DNA of 34,488 nucleotides from CBFFRJ01 sp965644225. GTDB lineage: Bacteria; Pseudomonadota; Gammaproteobacteria; Enterobacterales; Enterobacteriaceae. The notes under the pieces were generated by a model. It worked only from the letters and a program-made list of their open reading frames with translations, searched no databases and had not been told where the DNA came from. Location of the stretch: assembly GCF_965644225.1 (NCBI RefSeq), contig NZ_CBFFRJ010000049.1:1-34488 (forward strand), given 5' to 3'. The position numbers and the translations under genes were made by a program. Below, piece after piece: positions 7,061 to 15,426 of this stretch (its first letter is position 1; every line of letters starts with the position of its first letter).

Positions 7061-9868
7061 TTAATCGACGTTCAGCGCGTCATTGACCAGAGCTTGTTGC
7101 TGTTTCTGGTGAACGGACAGATATCCTACCGCTGGCGAAGCGGAGGCCGGACGACCTGCATAACGCAGTGACGCCCCAAATGGAATCACTTCATTGAAAT
7201 GATGCTGGCTGCAATACCATGCGCCCTGGTTAAGCGGTTCTTCCTGGCACCAGACAAAATCTTTCACATGTGCATACTGCTTCAGCACTTCCTGAACCGA
7301 CTGATGCGGGAACGGATAAAGCTGCTCAATACGTACAATCGCGACATCCTTCTGATCGTTCTTACGACGCTGATCAAGCAAGTCGTAATAAACCTTACCA
7401 GAACAGAAGACAACGCGCTTAATACCTTGCGGATCAAGGTCATCAATTTCACCGATCGCAGGCTGGAAGGTGCCGTTCGCCAGCTCATCGAGAGTAGAAA
7501 CCGCCTGCGGATGACGCAGCAGAGATTTCGGCGACATCACGATAAGTGGGCGACGCATGCCGCGCAGCGCCTGGCGACGCAACATATGGTAAACCTGGGC
7601 TGGCGTCGACGGGACGCACACCTGCATGTTTTGTTCAGCGCACAGTTGCAGGTAACGTTCCAGACGGGCGGAGGAGTGCTCCGGTCCCTGACCTTCGTAG
7701 CCATGCGGCAACAGCATAACCAGACCGCACATACGGCCCCATTTCTGTTCGCCGGAGCTGATGAACTGGTCAATAACCACCTGCGCGCCGTTGGCAAAGT
7801 CACCAAACTGCGCTTCCCAGATGGTCAGGGTACGCGGCTCTGCGGTGGCATAACCGTATTCAAACGCCAGTACCGCTTCTTCAGAGAGGACGGAATCCCA
7901 GACTTTGAACGGCCCCTGGCTGTTGTGAACATGGTGCAACGGAGTATAGGTGGAACCATTGGCCTGGTTATGAATGACCGCATGGCGATGGAAGAAGGTG
8001 CCACGCCCGGAGTCTTCCCCGGACAGACGCACCGAGATCCCTTCATCAACCAAAGTGGCGTACGCGAGGTTTTCCGCACCGCCCCAGTCAAACAGCTTCT
8101 CACCTGCCGCCATGGCCTGGCGGTCAGAGTAAATTTTCGCCACGCGCGCCTGCATTTCAATGGCATCCGGCACTGTGCTGATGCGTTTGGCCAGCTCCTG
8201 AACGCGTTTCATTTCCACTTTGTTCGGGTAGATCTCATCCCATTCGTGGTTGAGGTACGGCGACCAGGTAAAGGAGTGCATGTTCATCGGACGCCATTCC
8301 TGGACCACGCACTCACCGGCATCCAGTGCGTCACGGTACAGATTCACCAGCTCAGTGGCATCTTCGAGGGTCGATACGCCTTCATACTCCAGCTTGTCGG
8401 CATAGAGCTTACGCGGCGTCGGGTGTTTTTTGATTTTCTGGTACATCAACGGCTGAGTTGCGCTTGGCTCGTCGGCTTCGTTATGGCCGTGACGGCGGTA
8501 ACACACCAGATCGATAAACACATCGCGTTTAAAGGTATTACGGAAATCTAGCGCCACGCGGGTTACAAAGGCGACTGCTTCCGGGTCATCGGCGTTGACG
8601 TGGAAAATCGGCGCCATCACCATTTTACCGATATCAGTACAATACGGTGTGGAGCGGGCATCCAGAGGGTTGGAGGTGGTAAAGCCCACCTGGTTATTGA
8701 TGACGATACGGACGGTACCGCCCACTTCATAACCCCGCGCCTTGGACATGTTCAGGGTCTCCTGAACCACGCCCTGACCGGCTACTGCCGCGTCACCGTG
8801 AATGGTGATCGGCAGGACTTTATTGCTGCCCGGCTCATCGAGTCTGTCCAGACGCGCGCGCACAGAGCCCATTACCACCGGGCTGACAATCTCCAGATGC
8901 GATGGGTTAAACGCCAGCGCCAGGTGCACCAGGCCGCCTTCGGTTTCCATATCTGATGAGAAGCCCATGTGGTACTTCACGTCGCCGGTGCCGAGGTGCT
9001 CTTTGTGTTTACCGGCAAATTCGTCAAACAGATCCTGCGGTTTCTTACCCAGAACGTTAATCAGCACGTTCAGACGACCACGGTGAGCCATGCCCAGCAC
9101 CACTTCACGGGTGCCATTTTTACCGGCATGACGGATCATCTCTTTGAGCATCGGCACCAGCGCATCGCCGCCTTCCAGCGAGAAACGTTTGGCGCCCGGG
9201 AATTTCGCCCCCAGATAGCGCTCCATCCCTTCTGCGGCGGTGAGCTCGCTCAGGAAACGTTTTTTCTCTTCAACGCTGAAGGTGGCATGGCCCACCACGG
9301 ACTCAATACGCTGCTGGATCCAGCGTTTCTCTTCCGTGCTGGTGATGTGCATATACTCGGCGCCGATGGAGCCGCAGTAGGTCTGCTTGAGGGCCTCGAT
9401 CAGCTCACCCAGCGGCATTGTCTCTTTGCCGATAGCAAAAGAGCCAACGTTAAAACTTTCCTGCAGATCGGCTTCGGTTAAATCATGGAAGGCAGGATCG
9501 AGGTCGGTGACCCGCTCCTGCTGCCAGAGTCCCAGCGGATCCAGATTAGCCTGCTGATGACCGCGAAAGCGGTAGGCGTTGATCAACTGCAGGACTTTAA
9601 CCTGCCTGGCGTTGGTATCAGGGTCAGAAATGGAAGATGAGTAACGTGAGGCATCCTTCGCTAAACGACGGAAATAGTCACGTGTTTTTGAATGGAATTG
9701 ATCCGGTTTCACTCCGGTGCCCGGTAACTCTTCAAACATGGCACGCCAGTTTGCATCTACCGAGTCAGGATCGGTTAAGAAGTCTTCATAGAGCTGTTCT
9801 ATCCAGCTCTGGTTGGAGCCAGAGAGGTAAGAAGAGTCCAGCCAGGCTTTCAAAGCGCTGTTCTGCAT
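7061..9868 (-). CDS. sucA: 2-oxoglutarate dehydrogenase E1 (thiamine-diphosphate dependent)
   Basis: Decarboxylates 2-oxoglutarate and succinylates the lipoyl group of SucB. The product is 935 residues (E. coli 933). It starts MQNSALKAWLDSSYLSGSN, the short E2-binding N-terminal arm of the family, and contains the ThDP-binding region GDAAVAGQGVVQETLNM with the following NNQVGFTT, the HNEADEPS loop with active-site His, and the C-terminal transketolase-like domain (LPHGYEGQGPEHSSARLERYL). Directly upstream lies a 349-nt repeat-rich gap after sdhB, where E. coli has a weak suc promoter in addition to readthrough from the sdh promoter. The start is the only sensible ATG for the family N-terminus. 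Confidence 0.98.
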   Translation of the reverse strand: MQNSALKAWLDSSYLSGSNQSWIEQLYEDFLTDPDSVDANWRAMFEELPGTGVKPDQFHSKTRDYFRRLAKDASRYSSSISDPDTNARQVKVLQLINAYRFRGHQQANLDPLGLWQQERVTDLDPAFHDLTEADLQESFNVGSFAIGKETMPLGELIEALKQTYCGSIGAEYMHITSTEEKRWIQQRIESVVGHATFSVEEKKRFLSELTAAEGMERYLGAKFPGAKRFSLEGGDALVPMLKEMIRHAGKNGTREVVLGMAHRGRLNVLINVLGKKPQDLFDEFAGKHKEHLGTGDVKYHMGFSSDMETEGGLVHLALAFNPSHLEIVSPVVMGSVRARLDRLDEPGSNKVLPITIHGDAAVAGQGVVQETLNMSKARGYEVGGTVRIVINNQVGFTTSNPLDARSTPYCTDIGKMVMAPIFHVNADDPEAVAFVTRVALDFRNTFKRDVFIDLVCYRRHGHNEADEPSATQPLMYQKIKKHPTPRKLYADKLEYEGVSTLEDATELVNLYRDALDAGECVVQEWRPMNMHSFTWSPYLNHEWDEIYPNKVEMKRVQELAKRISTVPDAIEMQARVAKIYSDRQAMAAGEKLFDWGGAENLAYATLVDEGISVRLSGEDSGRGTFFHRHAVIHNQANGSTYTPLHHVHNSQGPFKVWDSVLSEEAVLAFEYGYATAEPRTLTIWEAQFGDFANGAQVVIDQFISSGEQKWGRMCGLVMLLPHGYEGQGPEHSSARLERYLQLCAEQNMQVCVPSTPAQVYHMLRRQALRGMRRPLIVMSPKSLLRHPQAVSTLDELANGTFQPAIGEIDDLDPQGIKRVVFCSGKVYYDLLDQRRKNDQKDVAIVRIEQLYPFPHQSVQEVLKQYAHVKDFVWCQEEPLNQGAWYCSQHHFNEVIPFGASLRYAGRPASASPAVGYLSVHQKQQQALVNDALNVD

Positions 9869-10042
9869 CGTGATCCCTTAAGCATTGTTATGCTTACATC
9901 GCCGTGGATAACTACGACGTGCGCCGACGCACACGTCCCGGGGTTCACTTGCGAGCTCTTGGTGGCTCGCGAAGGAACCTTTAAAAACTGCCTCTAATCT
10001 TCTCCGTTCGGGCTACGACTGCGGTGGCTACCTTCGCTCACA

Positions 10043-10070
10043 CCGGTCACATAGTTCACTATGCTCCCGG
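10043..10070. repeat. Interrupted palindrome CCGG-CATAG-CTATG-CCGG
   Basis: A near-symmetrical 28-nt palindrome: CCGG (10043-10046), 3 nt, CATAG (10050-10054), loop TTCA, CTATG (10059-10063), 3 nt, CCGG (10067-10070). It lies inside a longer GC-rich block (about 9990-10105). I have an impression of having met a very similar block in other enterobacterial intergenic regions, which would make it a dispersed element, but this is memory and unverified. Confidence 0.5.
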
Positions 10071-10159
10071 CGATTCGTTCAGTTGCCGTCTTGTCTCGCC
10101 GCGAACGTATTGATTAGTTCAATCGCATATAGCGGTTTTTAAAGGTTTCCTGCTTATTG

Positions 10160-10212
10160 CCCTCTCCCGTTAGGGAGAGGGTCAGAGTGAGGGGAAACAG
10201 CACGCCCCTCAC
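10160..10212. repeat. Tandem pair of perfect hairpins after sdhB (dispersed enterobacterial palindrome)
   Basis: A 9-bp perfect stem CCCTCTCCC (10160-10168)/GGGAGAGGG (10173-10181) with loop GTTA is followed 5 nt later by an 8-bp perfect stem GTGAGGGG (10187-10194)/CCCCTCAC (10205-10212). The sdhB stop lies 5 bases beyond. The CCCTCTCCC...GGGAGAGGG...GTGAGGGG pattern is a familiar high-copy intergenic palindrome of enterobacterial genomes. No T-run follows on the minus strand, so it is more likely to stabilise the sdh mRNA 3' end or pause transcription than to terminate it. Confidence 0.75.
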
Positions 10213-10217
10213 CTTCC

Positions 10218-10934
10218 TTATGCACTGCGTTGTAACAACATCGATTTAATATGACCGATGGCGCGCGTCGGGTTCAGCCCCTTCGGACAGACACTGACGC
10301 AATTCATGATGCTGTGGCAGCGGAATACGCTGAAAGCATCACTTAACCCTTCCAGACGATCCTCGGTTTCGGTGTCGCGGCTGTCGATCAGGAAGCGATA
10401 CGCAGCCAGCAGACCTGCCGGGCCGATAAACTTATCCGGATTCCACCAGAACGACGGGCATGAAGTAGAGCAGCAGGCGCACAAAATACACTCATACAGT
10501 CCATCGATCTTCTCGCGCTGTTCCGGCATCTGTAAATGCTCGCGAGCGGGTGGATTTTGCCCATTATTCAATAAGTAAGGCTTAATCTTCTCATATTGGG
10601 CATAGAATTGCCCCATGTCCACAACCAAATCACGGATTACCGGCAGCCCTGGCAACGGACGAATGACAATCTTCTGTTTGCCGTTGCCCAGCGCCGACAG
10701 CGGCGTGATACAGGCCAGGCCATTCTTACCGTTCATGTTCACGCCATCAGAGCCGCAGACACCTTCACGGCAGGAGCGACGAAACGACAGGCTCGGATCC
10801 TGCTCTTTGAGCAACATCAACGCATCCAGCAGCATCATGTCACGCCCTTCTTCACCTTCAAGCGTGTATTCCTGCATGCGCGGAGCATCGTCAACATCCG
10901 GGTTATAGCGATAAATCGAAAACTCGAATTTCAT
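10218..10934 (-). CDS. sdhB: Succinate dehydrogenase iron-sulfur subunit
   Basis: Carries electrons from SdhA FAD to the quinone site of the membrane subunits (complex II). The 238 residues match E. coli. The [2Fe-2S] ferredoxin domain shows RRSCREGVCGSDG and the distal Cys in GKNGLAC; the C-terminal domain has CxxCxxCxxxCP (CILCACCSTSCP) for [4Fe-4S] and the later CHSIMNCVSVCPKG for [3Fe-4S] and [4Fe-4S]. It begins 15 nt after sdhA and ends just before the paired palindromes. Confidence 0.98.
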   Translation of the reverse strand: MKFEFSIYRYNPDVDDAPRMQEYTLEGEEGRDMMLLDALMLLKEQDPSLSFRRSCREGVCGSDGVNMNGKNGLACITPLSALGNGKQKIVIRPLPGLPVIRDLVVDMGQFYAQYEKIKPYLLNNGQNPPAREHLQMPEQREKIDGLYECILCACCSTSCPSFWWNPDKFIGPAGLLAAYRFLIDSRDTETEDRLEGLSDAFSVFRCHSIMNCVSVCPKGLNPTRAIGHIKSMLLQRSA

Positions 10935-10949
10935 TTTCCTGTCTCCGCA

Positions 10950-12716
10950 TTAATAAGTACGAATCTTCGGCGGGAATGCCGGACGCAGTTTCGGTTCCAT
11001 ATTGACACTACGACGCGTCATGGATTCCGTCTCTGGCAGATACAGGGAATGGCACAGCCAGTTTTCATCATCACGTTCCGGGAAGTCGAAGCGGCTATGG
11101 GCGCCACGGCTCTCGGTACGGAAGTTGGCAGATACCGCCGTTGCGTATGCGGTTTCCATCAGGTTATCCAGCTCCAGGCATTCAACACGCTGAGTGTTGA
11201 ACTCGCTGGAGGTGTCATCCAGACGGGCATTTTTCAGACGCTCACGAATCGCTTTCAGTTGTTCAAGCCCTTTGGCCATCGCATCACCTTCGCGGAATAC
11301 CGAGAAGTTATGCTGCATGCACTCCTGCAACGCTTTACGAATAACCACCGGATCTTCACCGTCACGGTTGTTGTTCCAGCGGTTGAGGCGCGCCAGGGAA
11401 GCATCGATTTCCTCGTCGGTGGCATCGCGCAGTTCACCCTGCTCAGCGATGGACTCCTGCAGATGCAGGCCCGCAGCACGACCAAACACCACCAGATCCA
11501 GCAACGAGTTACCACCCAGACGGTTGGCACCGTGGACGGAGACGCAGGCGATTTCACCAACGGCAAACAGGCCTGGAATCACCACATCTTCGCCCTGCTC
11601 GTTCACCGTCAACGCCTGACCTGTCACTTTGGTCGGGATCCCGCCCATCATATAGTGACAGGTTGGGATAACCGGGATCGGCTCTTTGACCGGATCGACG
11701 TGGGCAAAGGTACGGGACAGTTCCAGAATGCCAGGCAAACGCGACTCGAGCACCTCTTTGCCGAGGTGATCGAGTTTCAGTTTGGCATGCGGACCCCAGG
11801 GGCCGTCGCAGCCACGCCCTTCGCGGATTTCGATCATGATAGAACGCGCCACCACATCACGACCCGCCAGGTCTTTCGCGTTTGGCGCATAGCGCTCCAT
11901 AAAACGCTCACCGTGTTTATTTAACAGGTAGCCGCCTTCCCCACGGCAGCCTTCGGTGACCAGTACACCCGCCCCGGCGATACCCGTCGGGTGGAACTGC
12001 CACATTTCCATATCCTGCACCGGTACACCGGCACGCAGTGCCATCCCTACGCCATCGCCGGTATTAATGTGGGCGTTGGTGGTGGACTGGTAGATACGCC
12101 CGGCACCGCCGGTCGCCAGCACGGTTGCACGCGCTTTGAAATAGACCACTTCGCCGGTTTCAATACACAGTGCGGTACAGCCGACAACCGCGCCATCCTG
12201 GTTTTTCACCAGATCCAGCGCATACCACTCCGAAAAAATAGTAGTGTGATTTTTAAGGTTTTGCTGATAAAGCGTGTGTAATAGTGCATGACCGGTGCGG
12301 TCAGCTGCTGCCGCAGTACGTGCAGCCTGCTCGCCGCCGAAGTTTTTTGACTGACCGCCGAACGGGCGCTGGTAGATTTTACCATCGTCGAGACGGGAAA
12401 AAGGCAGACCCATATGCTCCAGCTCCAGAATCGCTTCCGGGCCGGTTTTACACATATATTCAATTGCGTCCTGATCGCCAATATAGTCCGACCCTTTTAC
12501 GGTGTCGTACATGTGCCATTCCCAGTTATCTTCATGGGTGTTACCCAGCGCAACGGTGATACCGCCCTGCGCCGATACGGTATGCGATCGGGTTGGAAAG
12601 ACTTTGGAGAGCAGCGCACACGTCTGGCCGCTCTGGGAAATTTGCAGCGCTGCGCGCATACCTGCGCCGCCAGCACCAATAACGACAGCATCAAATTCTC
12701 TGACTGGCAGTTTCAT
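10950..12716 (-). CDS. sdhA: Succinate dehydrogenase flavoprotein subunit
   Basis: Oxidises succinate to fumarate on the cytoplasmic face of the inner membrane. I chose the ATG at 12716 (MKLPVREFDAVVIGAGGAGM), giving 588 residues as in E. coli; an in-frame GTG-like extension of 4 codons lies upstream but overlaps sdhD more. The dinucleotide-binding GxGxxG is at about 14-19, His45 in PTRSHTVSAQGG is the covalent FAD attachment site, and the dicarboxylate site motifs HPTGIAGAGVLVTEGCRGEGG and TCHYMMGG are intact, as is ANRLGGNSLLDLVVFGRAAG. The start codon shares one base with the sdhD stop (TAATG). Confidence 0.98.
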   Translation of the reverse strand: MKLPVREFDAVVIGAGGAGMRAALQISQSGQTCALLSKVFPTRSHTVSAQGGITVALGNTHEDNWEWHMYDTVKGSDYIGDQDAIEYMCKTGPEAILELEHMGLPFSRLDDGKIYQRPFGGQSKNFGGEQAARTAAAADRTGHALLHTLYQQNLKNHTTIFSEWYALDLVKNQDGAVVGCTALCIETGEVVYFKARATVLATGGAGRIYQSTTNAHINTGDGVGMALRAGVPVQDMEMWQFHPTGIAGAGVLVTEGCRGEGGYLLNKHGERFMERYAPNAKDLAGRDVVARSIMIEIREGRGCDGPWGPHAKLKLDHLGKEVLESRLPGILELSRTFAHVDPVKEPIPVIPTCHYMMGGIPTKVTGQALTVNEQGEDVVIPGLFAVGEIACVSVHGANRLGGNSLLDLVVFGRAAGLHLQESIAEQGELRDATDEEIDASLARLNRWNNNRDGEDPVVIRKALQECMQHNFSVFREGDAMAKGLEQLKAIRERLKNARLDDTSSEFNTQRVECLELDNLMETAYATAVSANFRTESRGAHSRFDFPERDDENWLCHSLYLPETESMTRRSVNMEPKLRPAFPPKIRTY

Positions 12717-13063
12717 TACACACCCCACACCACAACGAATCCATAGATGACGTAAACCGCGAGTGCAACGACGATAGCCAGTTGCAAAATAAGGCGTACA
12801 GCCACGGGTTTAACGTAGTCGGTCAACACCTGCCACATGCCAATCCAGGCATGGATCAAAATAGAGAACAGCGCCAGCAGGGTGACGACTTTGGTAAAGG
12901 CGGAAGCGAAGAAGCCTGACCAGACTTGCCAGGTGACATCGCCGGTGATGGCGAAGAAGCCCACCATATAGATGATGTACAGCGTCAGGACAAGGGCGGA
13001 AGCACGGACCAGAAGATAGTCATGTACGCCATTGCGTCCTAATGCGGAGGCGTTGCTTACCAT
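12716..13063 (-). CDS. sdhD: Succinate dehydrogenase membrane anchor SdhD
   Basis: Smaller hydrophobic anchor of complex II, 115 residues with three transmembrane helices (about 16-38, 55-80, 88-113). His71 in SILIHAW is the family position near heme b, and Asp82-Tyr83 in LTDYVKP form part of the ubiquinone site with SdhC. It overlaps the sdhC 3' end by 7 nt and sdhA by 1 nt, so the four genes are translationally linked. In E. coli the small RNA RyhB pairs near the sdhD start; I did not model pairing here. Confidence 0.98.
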   Translation of the reverse strand: MVSNASALGRNGVHDYLLVRASALVLTLYIIYMVGFFAITGDVTWQVWSGFFASAFTKVVTLLALFSILIHAWIGMWQVLTDYVKPVAVRLILQLAIVVALAVYVIYGFVVVWGV

Positions 13064-13446
13064 ACGAGGACTCCTGCGAGAAGTGAAAGCACGACAGTAA
13101 TAACAAATGACAAATTAGCGGAACGCTTTCCTGCCTCAAAAGTTTCTTCCAGCCAGCCAAAATCCATGAGCATGTGGCGAATACCGCCGACTGCGTGATA
13201 AGCCAGCGCAGTCAGGATGCCCCACAGAATGAATTTAACAAAAAAGCTGCTCATGATAGCTGAGGCGGACAGGAAGCCTTCTTCGGATGACAGCGACAAA
13301 CCCAGCAGCCACAGCAGAATGCCAACCGCGATAAAAGTAATCACGCCGGACACACGATGCAGAATGGAGGCTATTGCCGTAACAGGAAACCGGATCGTTG
13401 TAAGATCTAAATTGACAGGTCTTTGTTTTTTCACATTTTTTATCAT
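13057..13446 (-). CDS. sdhC: Succinate dehydrogenase cytochrome b556 subunit SdhC
   Basis: Larger membrane anchor, binding heme b and quinone. The start at 13446 (MIKNVKKQRPVNLDL) gives 129 residues as in E. coli; an in-frame ATG five codons upstream (13461) also exists, and neither has a strong Shine-Dalgarno, so the start rests on family length. Ser27 and Arg31 (ASILHR) belong to the quinone site, His84 (LAYHAVGG) is the heme ligand. Three transmembrane helices are evident. First gene of the sdh-suc transcript; a roughly 170-nt leader separates it from the inferred promoter. E. coli sdhC has VVVGIRHM where this protein has HAVGGIRHM, a minor change beside the heme ligand. Confidence 0.97.
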   Translation of the reverse strand: MIKNVKKQRPVNLDLTTIRFPVTAIASILHRVSGVITFIAVGILLWLLGLSLSSEEGFLSASAIMSSFFVKFILWGILTALAYHAVGGIRHMLMDFGWLEETFEAGKRSANLSFVITVVLSLLAGVLVW

Positions 13447-13620
13447 GAATAACGCCCACATGCTGTTCTTATTAGTTTCCTTCCTCCGGTCTGCGTGCGG
13501 GTCAGACAGCGTCCTTTTCTATAACTGCGCGTCATGCAAAAAATTTGCTTCCAGATGCTAAACGACAGGTTACAACGCTGGGTGGCTCGGGATTGCAGGG
13601 TATTCCGGAGACCTGGCGGC

Positions 13621-13649
13621 AGTATAGGTCGTTCACAAAATCATTACAA
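13621..13649 (-). promoter_or_regulatory. sdhCDAB promoter
   Basis: On the minus strand, TTGTAA (13649-13644) and TATACT (13626-13621) are separated by 17 nt, predicting a start near 13614. The surrounding bases correspond closely to the E. coli sdhC promoter as I remember it, including the TTAATTGTAATGATTTTG segment upstream. Confidence 0.75.
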
Positions 13650-13686
13650 TTAACCTACATTTAGTTTGTCGGGTTTTATGCAGAAC

Positions 13687-13702
13687 AGTGACGACCATCA
13701 CG
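13687..13702. promoter_or_regulatory. CRP-like site between sdhC and gltA
   Basis: AGTGA-N6-TCACG matches 8 of the 10 conserved positions of TGTGA-N6-TCACA. It lies about 80 bp upstream of the inferred sdh start and about 100 bp upstream of the gltA start. E. coli sdh is activated by CRP-cAMP, so a functional site is expected here. Confidence 0.55.
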
Positions 13703-13736
13703 ATAACAACATTATTTTAAAGTTTAACCATCTAGT

Positions 13737-13789
13737 TTGACAAAATTTAAACATTACTGTTACAAATCCACCCGAAAGAGAGATATAAT
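13737..13789 (+). promoter_or_regulatory. gltA promoters
   Basis: A perfect TATAAT at 13784-13789 has TTACAA (13760-13765) 18 nt upstream; this corresponds to the principal E. coli gltA promoter, whose -10 and following GCAAAAGTTATG context are nearly the same. A perfect TTGACA at 13737-13742 with TACAAA 18 nt downstream could be a second, upstream promoter; E. coli gltA also has two. Transcription from the first would start near 13796 and give a roughly 305-nt leader. Confidence 0.7.
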
Positions 13790-14100
13790 TCGCAAAAGTT
13801 ATGGGGTCTATCTTTCACCTGCAAATAAGTTATGCAACAGTGTGATTGAATTGACCGAATTAATCAGGACAGTTATTAGTGATAACCAGTTTTGTAAATT
13901 TCGGACTACTGACTCCCTGATTTGTTGTTGTTTCAACTGAATTTTCGATGCTGACCTGCATGCGCCCATCGCTCTGTACCCTGGTATCTCCTCTCATCAG
14001 AGCAGCGAGCAACATAATAATCTGGTAGCGTTAAAAGGCAGTTTGAATGCAAATCCGGTAACAGGTAGTCTTAAGCAATAAGGCGCTAAGGAGACCGTAA

Positions 14101-15387
14101 ATGGCTGATAAAAAAGCAAACCTCACCTACAATGGTGACGCTGCTATTGAACTGGATGTGCTAAAAGGCACGCTCGGTGAGGATGTTATTGATATCCGTA
14201 GTCTCGGTTCAAAAGGGGTGTTCACTTTTGACCCAGGTTTCACCTCTACCGCATCATGCGAATCAAAAATCACCTTTATCGATGGTGATGAAGGCATTTT
14301 GCTGCACCGTGGGTTCCCGATTGATCAGTTGGCTACCGACTCCAGTTATCTCGAAGTGTCCTACATTCTGCTGTACGGCGAAAAACCTACGCAGGAGCAG
14401 TATGACGAATTCAAACTGACCGTCACCCGCCACACCATGATCCACGAACAGATTACCCGTCTGTTCCACGGTTTCCGTCGCGACTCGCACCCGATGGCGG
14501 TACTCTGCGGTGTTACCGGCGCCCTTGCTGCGTTTTACCACGACTCACTGGATGTGAATAACTCACGCCATCGTGAAATCGCCGCCTTCCGCCTGCTGTC
14601 CAAAATGCCGACCGTTGCCGCGATGTGTTACAAGTACTCTATCGGTCAGCCGTTCGTTTACCCACGTAACGACCTCTCCTATGCCGGTAACTTCCTGCGG
14701 ATGATGTTCGCCACGCCGTGTGAAAATTACGAAGTGAACCCGGTTCTGGAACGGGCAATGGACCGGATCCTGATCCTGCACGCGGACCATGAGCAGAACG
14801 CCTCCACCTCGACCGTGCGTACCGCCGGCTCTTCCGGCGCTAACCCGTTTGCCTGTATCGCCGCAGGTATCGCCTCCCTGTGGGGACCGGCGCATGGCGG
14901 TGCGAACGAAGCGGCGCTGAAAATGCTCGAAGAGATCAGTACCGTTAAACACATCCCGGAATTCCTGCGTCGCGCCAAAGACAAAAACGATTCGTTCCGT
15001 CTGATGGGCTTCGGTCACCGGGTGTATAAAAATTATGACCCGCGCGCAACCGTGATGCGTGAAACCTGCCATGAAGTACTGAAAGAGCTTGGCACCAAAG
15101 ACGATCTGCTGCAGGTGGCCATGGAACTTGAGCATATCGCCCTCAACGACCCGTACTTTATTGAGCGTAAACTCTACCCGAACGTCGACTTCTACTCCGG
15201 TATCATCCTGAAGGCGATGGGCATTCCGTCCTCCATGTTCACGGTTATTTTCGCCATGGCGCGTACCGTCGGCTGGATTGCACACTGGAATGAAATGCAT
15301 GACGATGGCCTGAAAATCGCCCGTCCGCGTCAGCTGTACACCGGTTATGCTAAACGTGAGTTCAAAACCGATCTCGAAAAGCATTAA
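14101..15387 (+). CDS. gltA: Citrate synthase (type II, NADH-sensitive)
   Basis: Condenses oxaloacetate and acetyl-CoA to citrate, the entry step of the TCA cycle. The 428 residues (one more than E. coli) carry the citrate synthase signature GFGHRVYKNYDPRA and the catalytic set: His in WGPAHGGANE, His in GFGHRVY and Asp in YPNVDFYSG. The N-terminal extension before the conserved core (MADKKANLTYNGDAAIELDVLKG) is the NADH-binding domain of the hexameric Gram-negative enzyme. An excellent AAGGAG at 14088-14093 sets the start. Transcribed alone, away from sdhCDAB, and closed by a bidirectional terminator shared with nei. Confidence 0.99.
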   Translation: MADKKANLTYNGDAAIELDVLKGTLGEDVIDIRSLGSKGVFTFDPGFTSTASCESKITFIDGDEGILLHRGFPIDQLATDSSYLEVSYILLYGEKPTQEQYDEFKLTVTRHTMIHEQITRLFHGFRRDSHPMAVLCGVTGALAAFYHDSLDVNNSRHREIAAFRLLSKMPTVAAMCYKYSIGQPFVYPRNDLSYAGNFLRMMFATPCENYEVNPVLERAMDRILILHADHEQNASTSTVRTAGSSGANPFACIAAGIASLWGPAHGGANEAALKMLEEISTVKHIPEFLRRAKDKNDSFRLMGFGHRVYKNYDPRATVMRETCHEVLKELGTKDDLLQVAMELEHIALNDPYFIERKLYPNVDFYSGIILKAMGIPSSMFTVIFAMARTVGWIAHWNEMHDDGLKIARPRQLYTGYAKREFKTDLEKH

Positions 15388-15400
15388 TCGTCGGTTGACC

Positions 15401-15426
15401 AAAAAACCCGCTGGGGCGGGTTTTTT
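15401..15426. terminator. Bidirectional terminator between gltA and nei
   Basis: A perfect 11-bp stem AAAAAACCCGC (15401-15411)/GCGGGTTTTTT (15416-15426) with loop TGGG. T6 follows the stem on the plus strand (gltA), and A6 at its left edge provides T6 on the minus strand (nei). The nei stop codon (15425-15427) is inside the stem. Confidence 0.93.

Larger units (their letters stand above)
9869..10217. other. Repeat-rich sdhB-sucA intergenic region
   Basis: 349 nt without a gene. It holds, in plus-strand order: an imperfect hairpin near 9929-9951 (GACGTGCG with its partner interrupted by two bases); a second imperfect stem near 9950-9979 (TTGCGAGC/GCTCGCGAA); the palindrome at 10043-10070; and the paired hairpins at 10160-10212. 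In E. coli the suc promoter with IHF control lies in this interval, and transcripts from the sdh promoter read through; I cannot place the promoter here with confidence. Confidence 0.7.
13447..14100. other. Divergent gltA / sdhC control region
   Basis: 654 nt without a credible gene. It contains the minus-strand sdh promoter and its leader (13447-13614), a CRP-like palindrome, the plus-strand gltA promoters and a roughly 300-nt gltA leader. Several GTTAA-type elements on the minus strand around 13646-13660 and 13717-13730 resemble halves of ArcA boxes, consistent with known ArcA repression of both operons in E. coli. The short open frames here have no ribosome site and do not look real. Confidence 0.8.

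Noticed and set aside
7199..8551. A 450-codon open frame on the plus strand
   Set aside because: It lies wholly antisense to sucA, whose full-length protein and motifs are unmistakable; long antisense frames are common opposite GC-rich genes with biased third positions.
10596..11924. A 442-codon plus-strand frame over sdhB-sdhA
   Set aside because: Antisense shadow of sdhA and sdhB; the translation has no recognisable domain and no ribosome site.
13737..13940. A 67-codon frame in the gltA leader
   Set aside because: It starts inside the gltA promoter, upstream of the inferred transcript start, and has no ribosome site.
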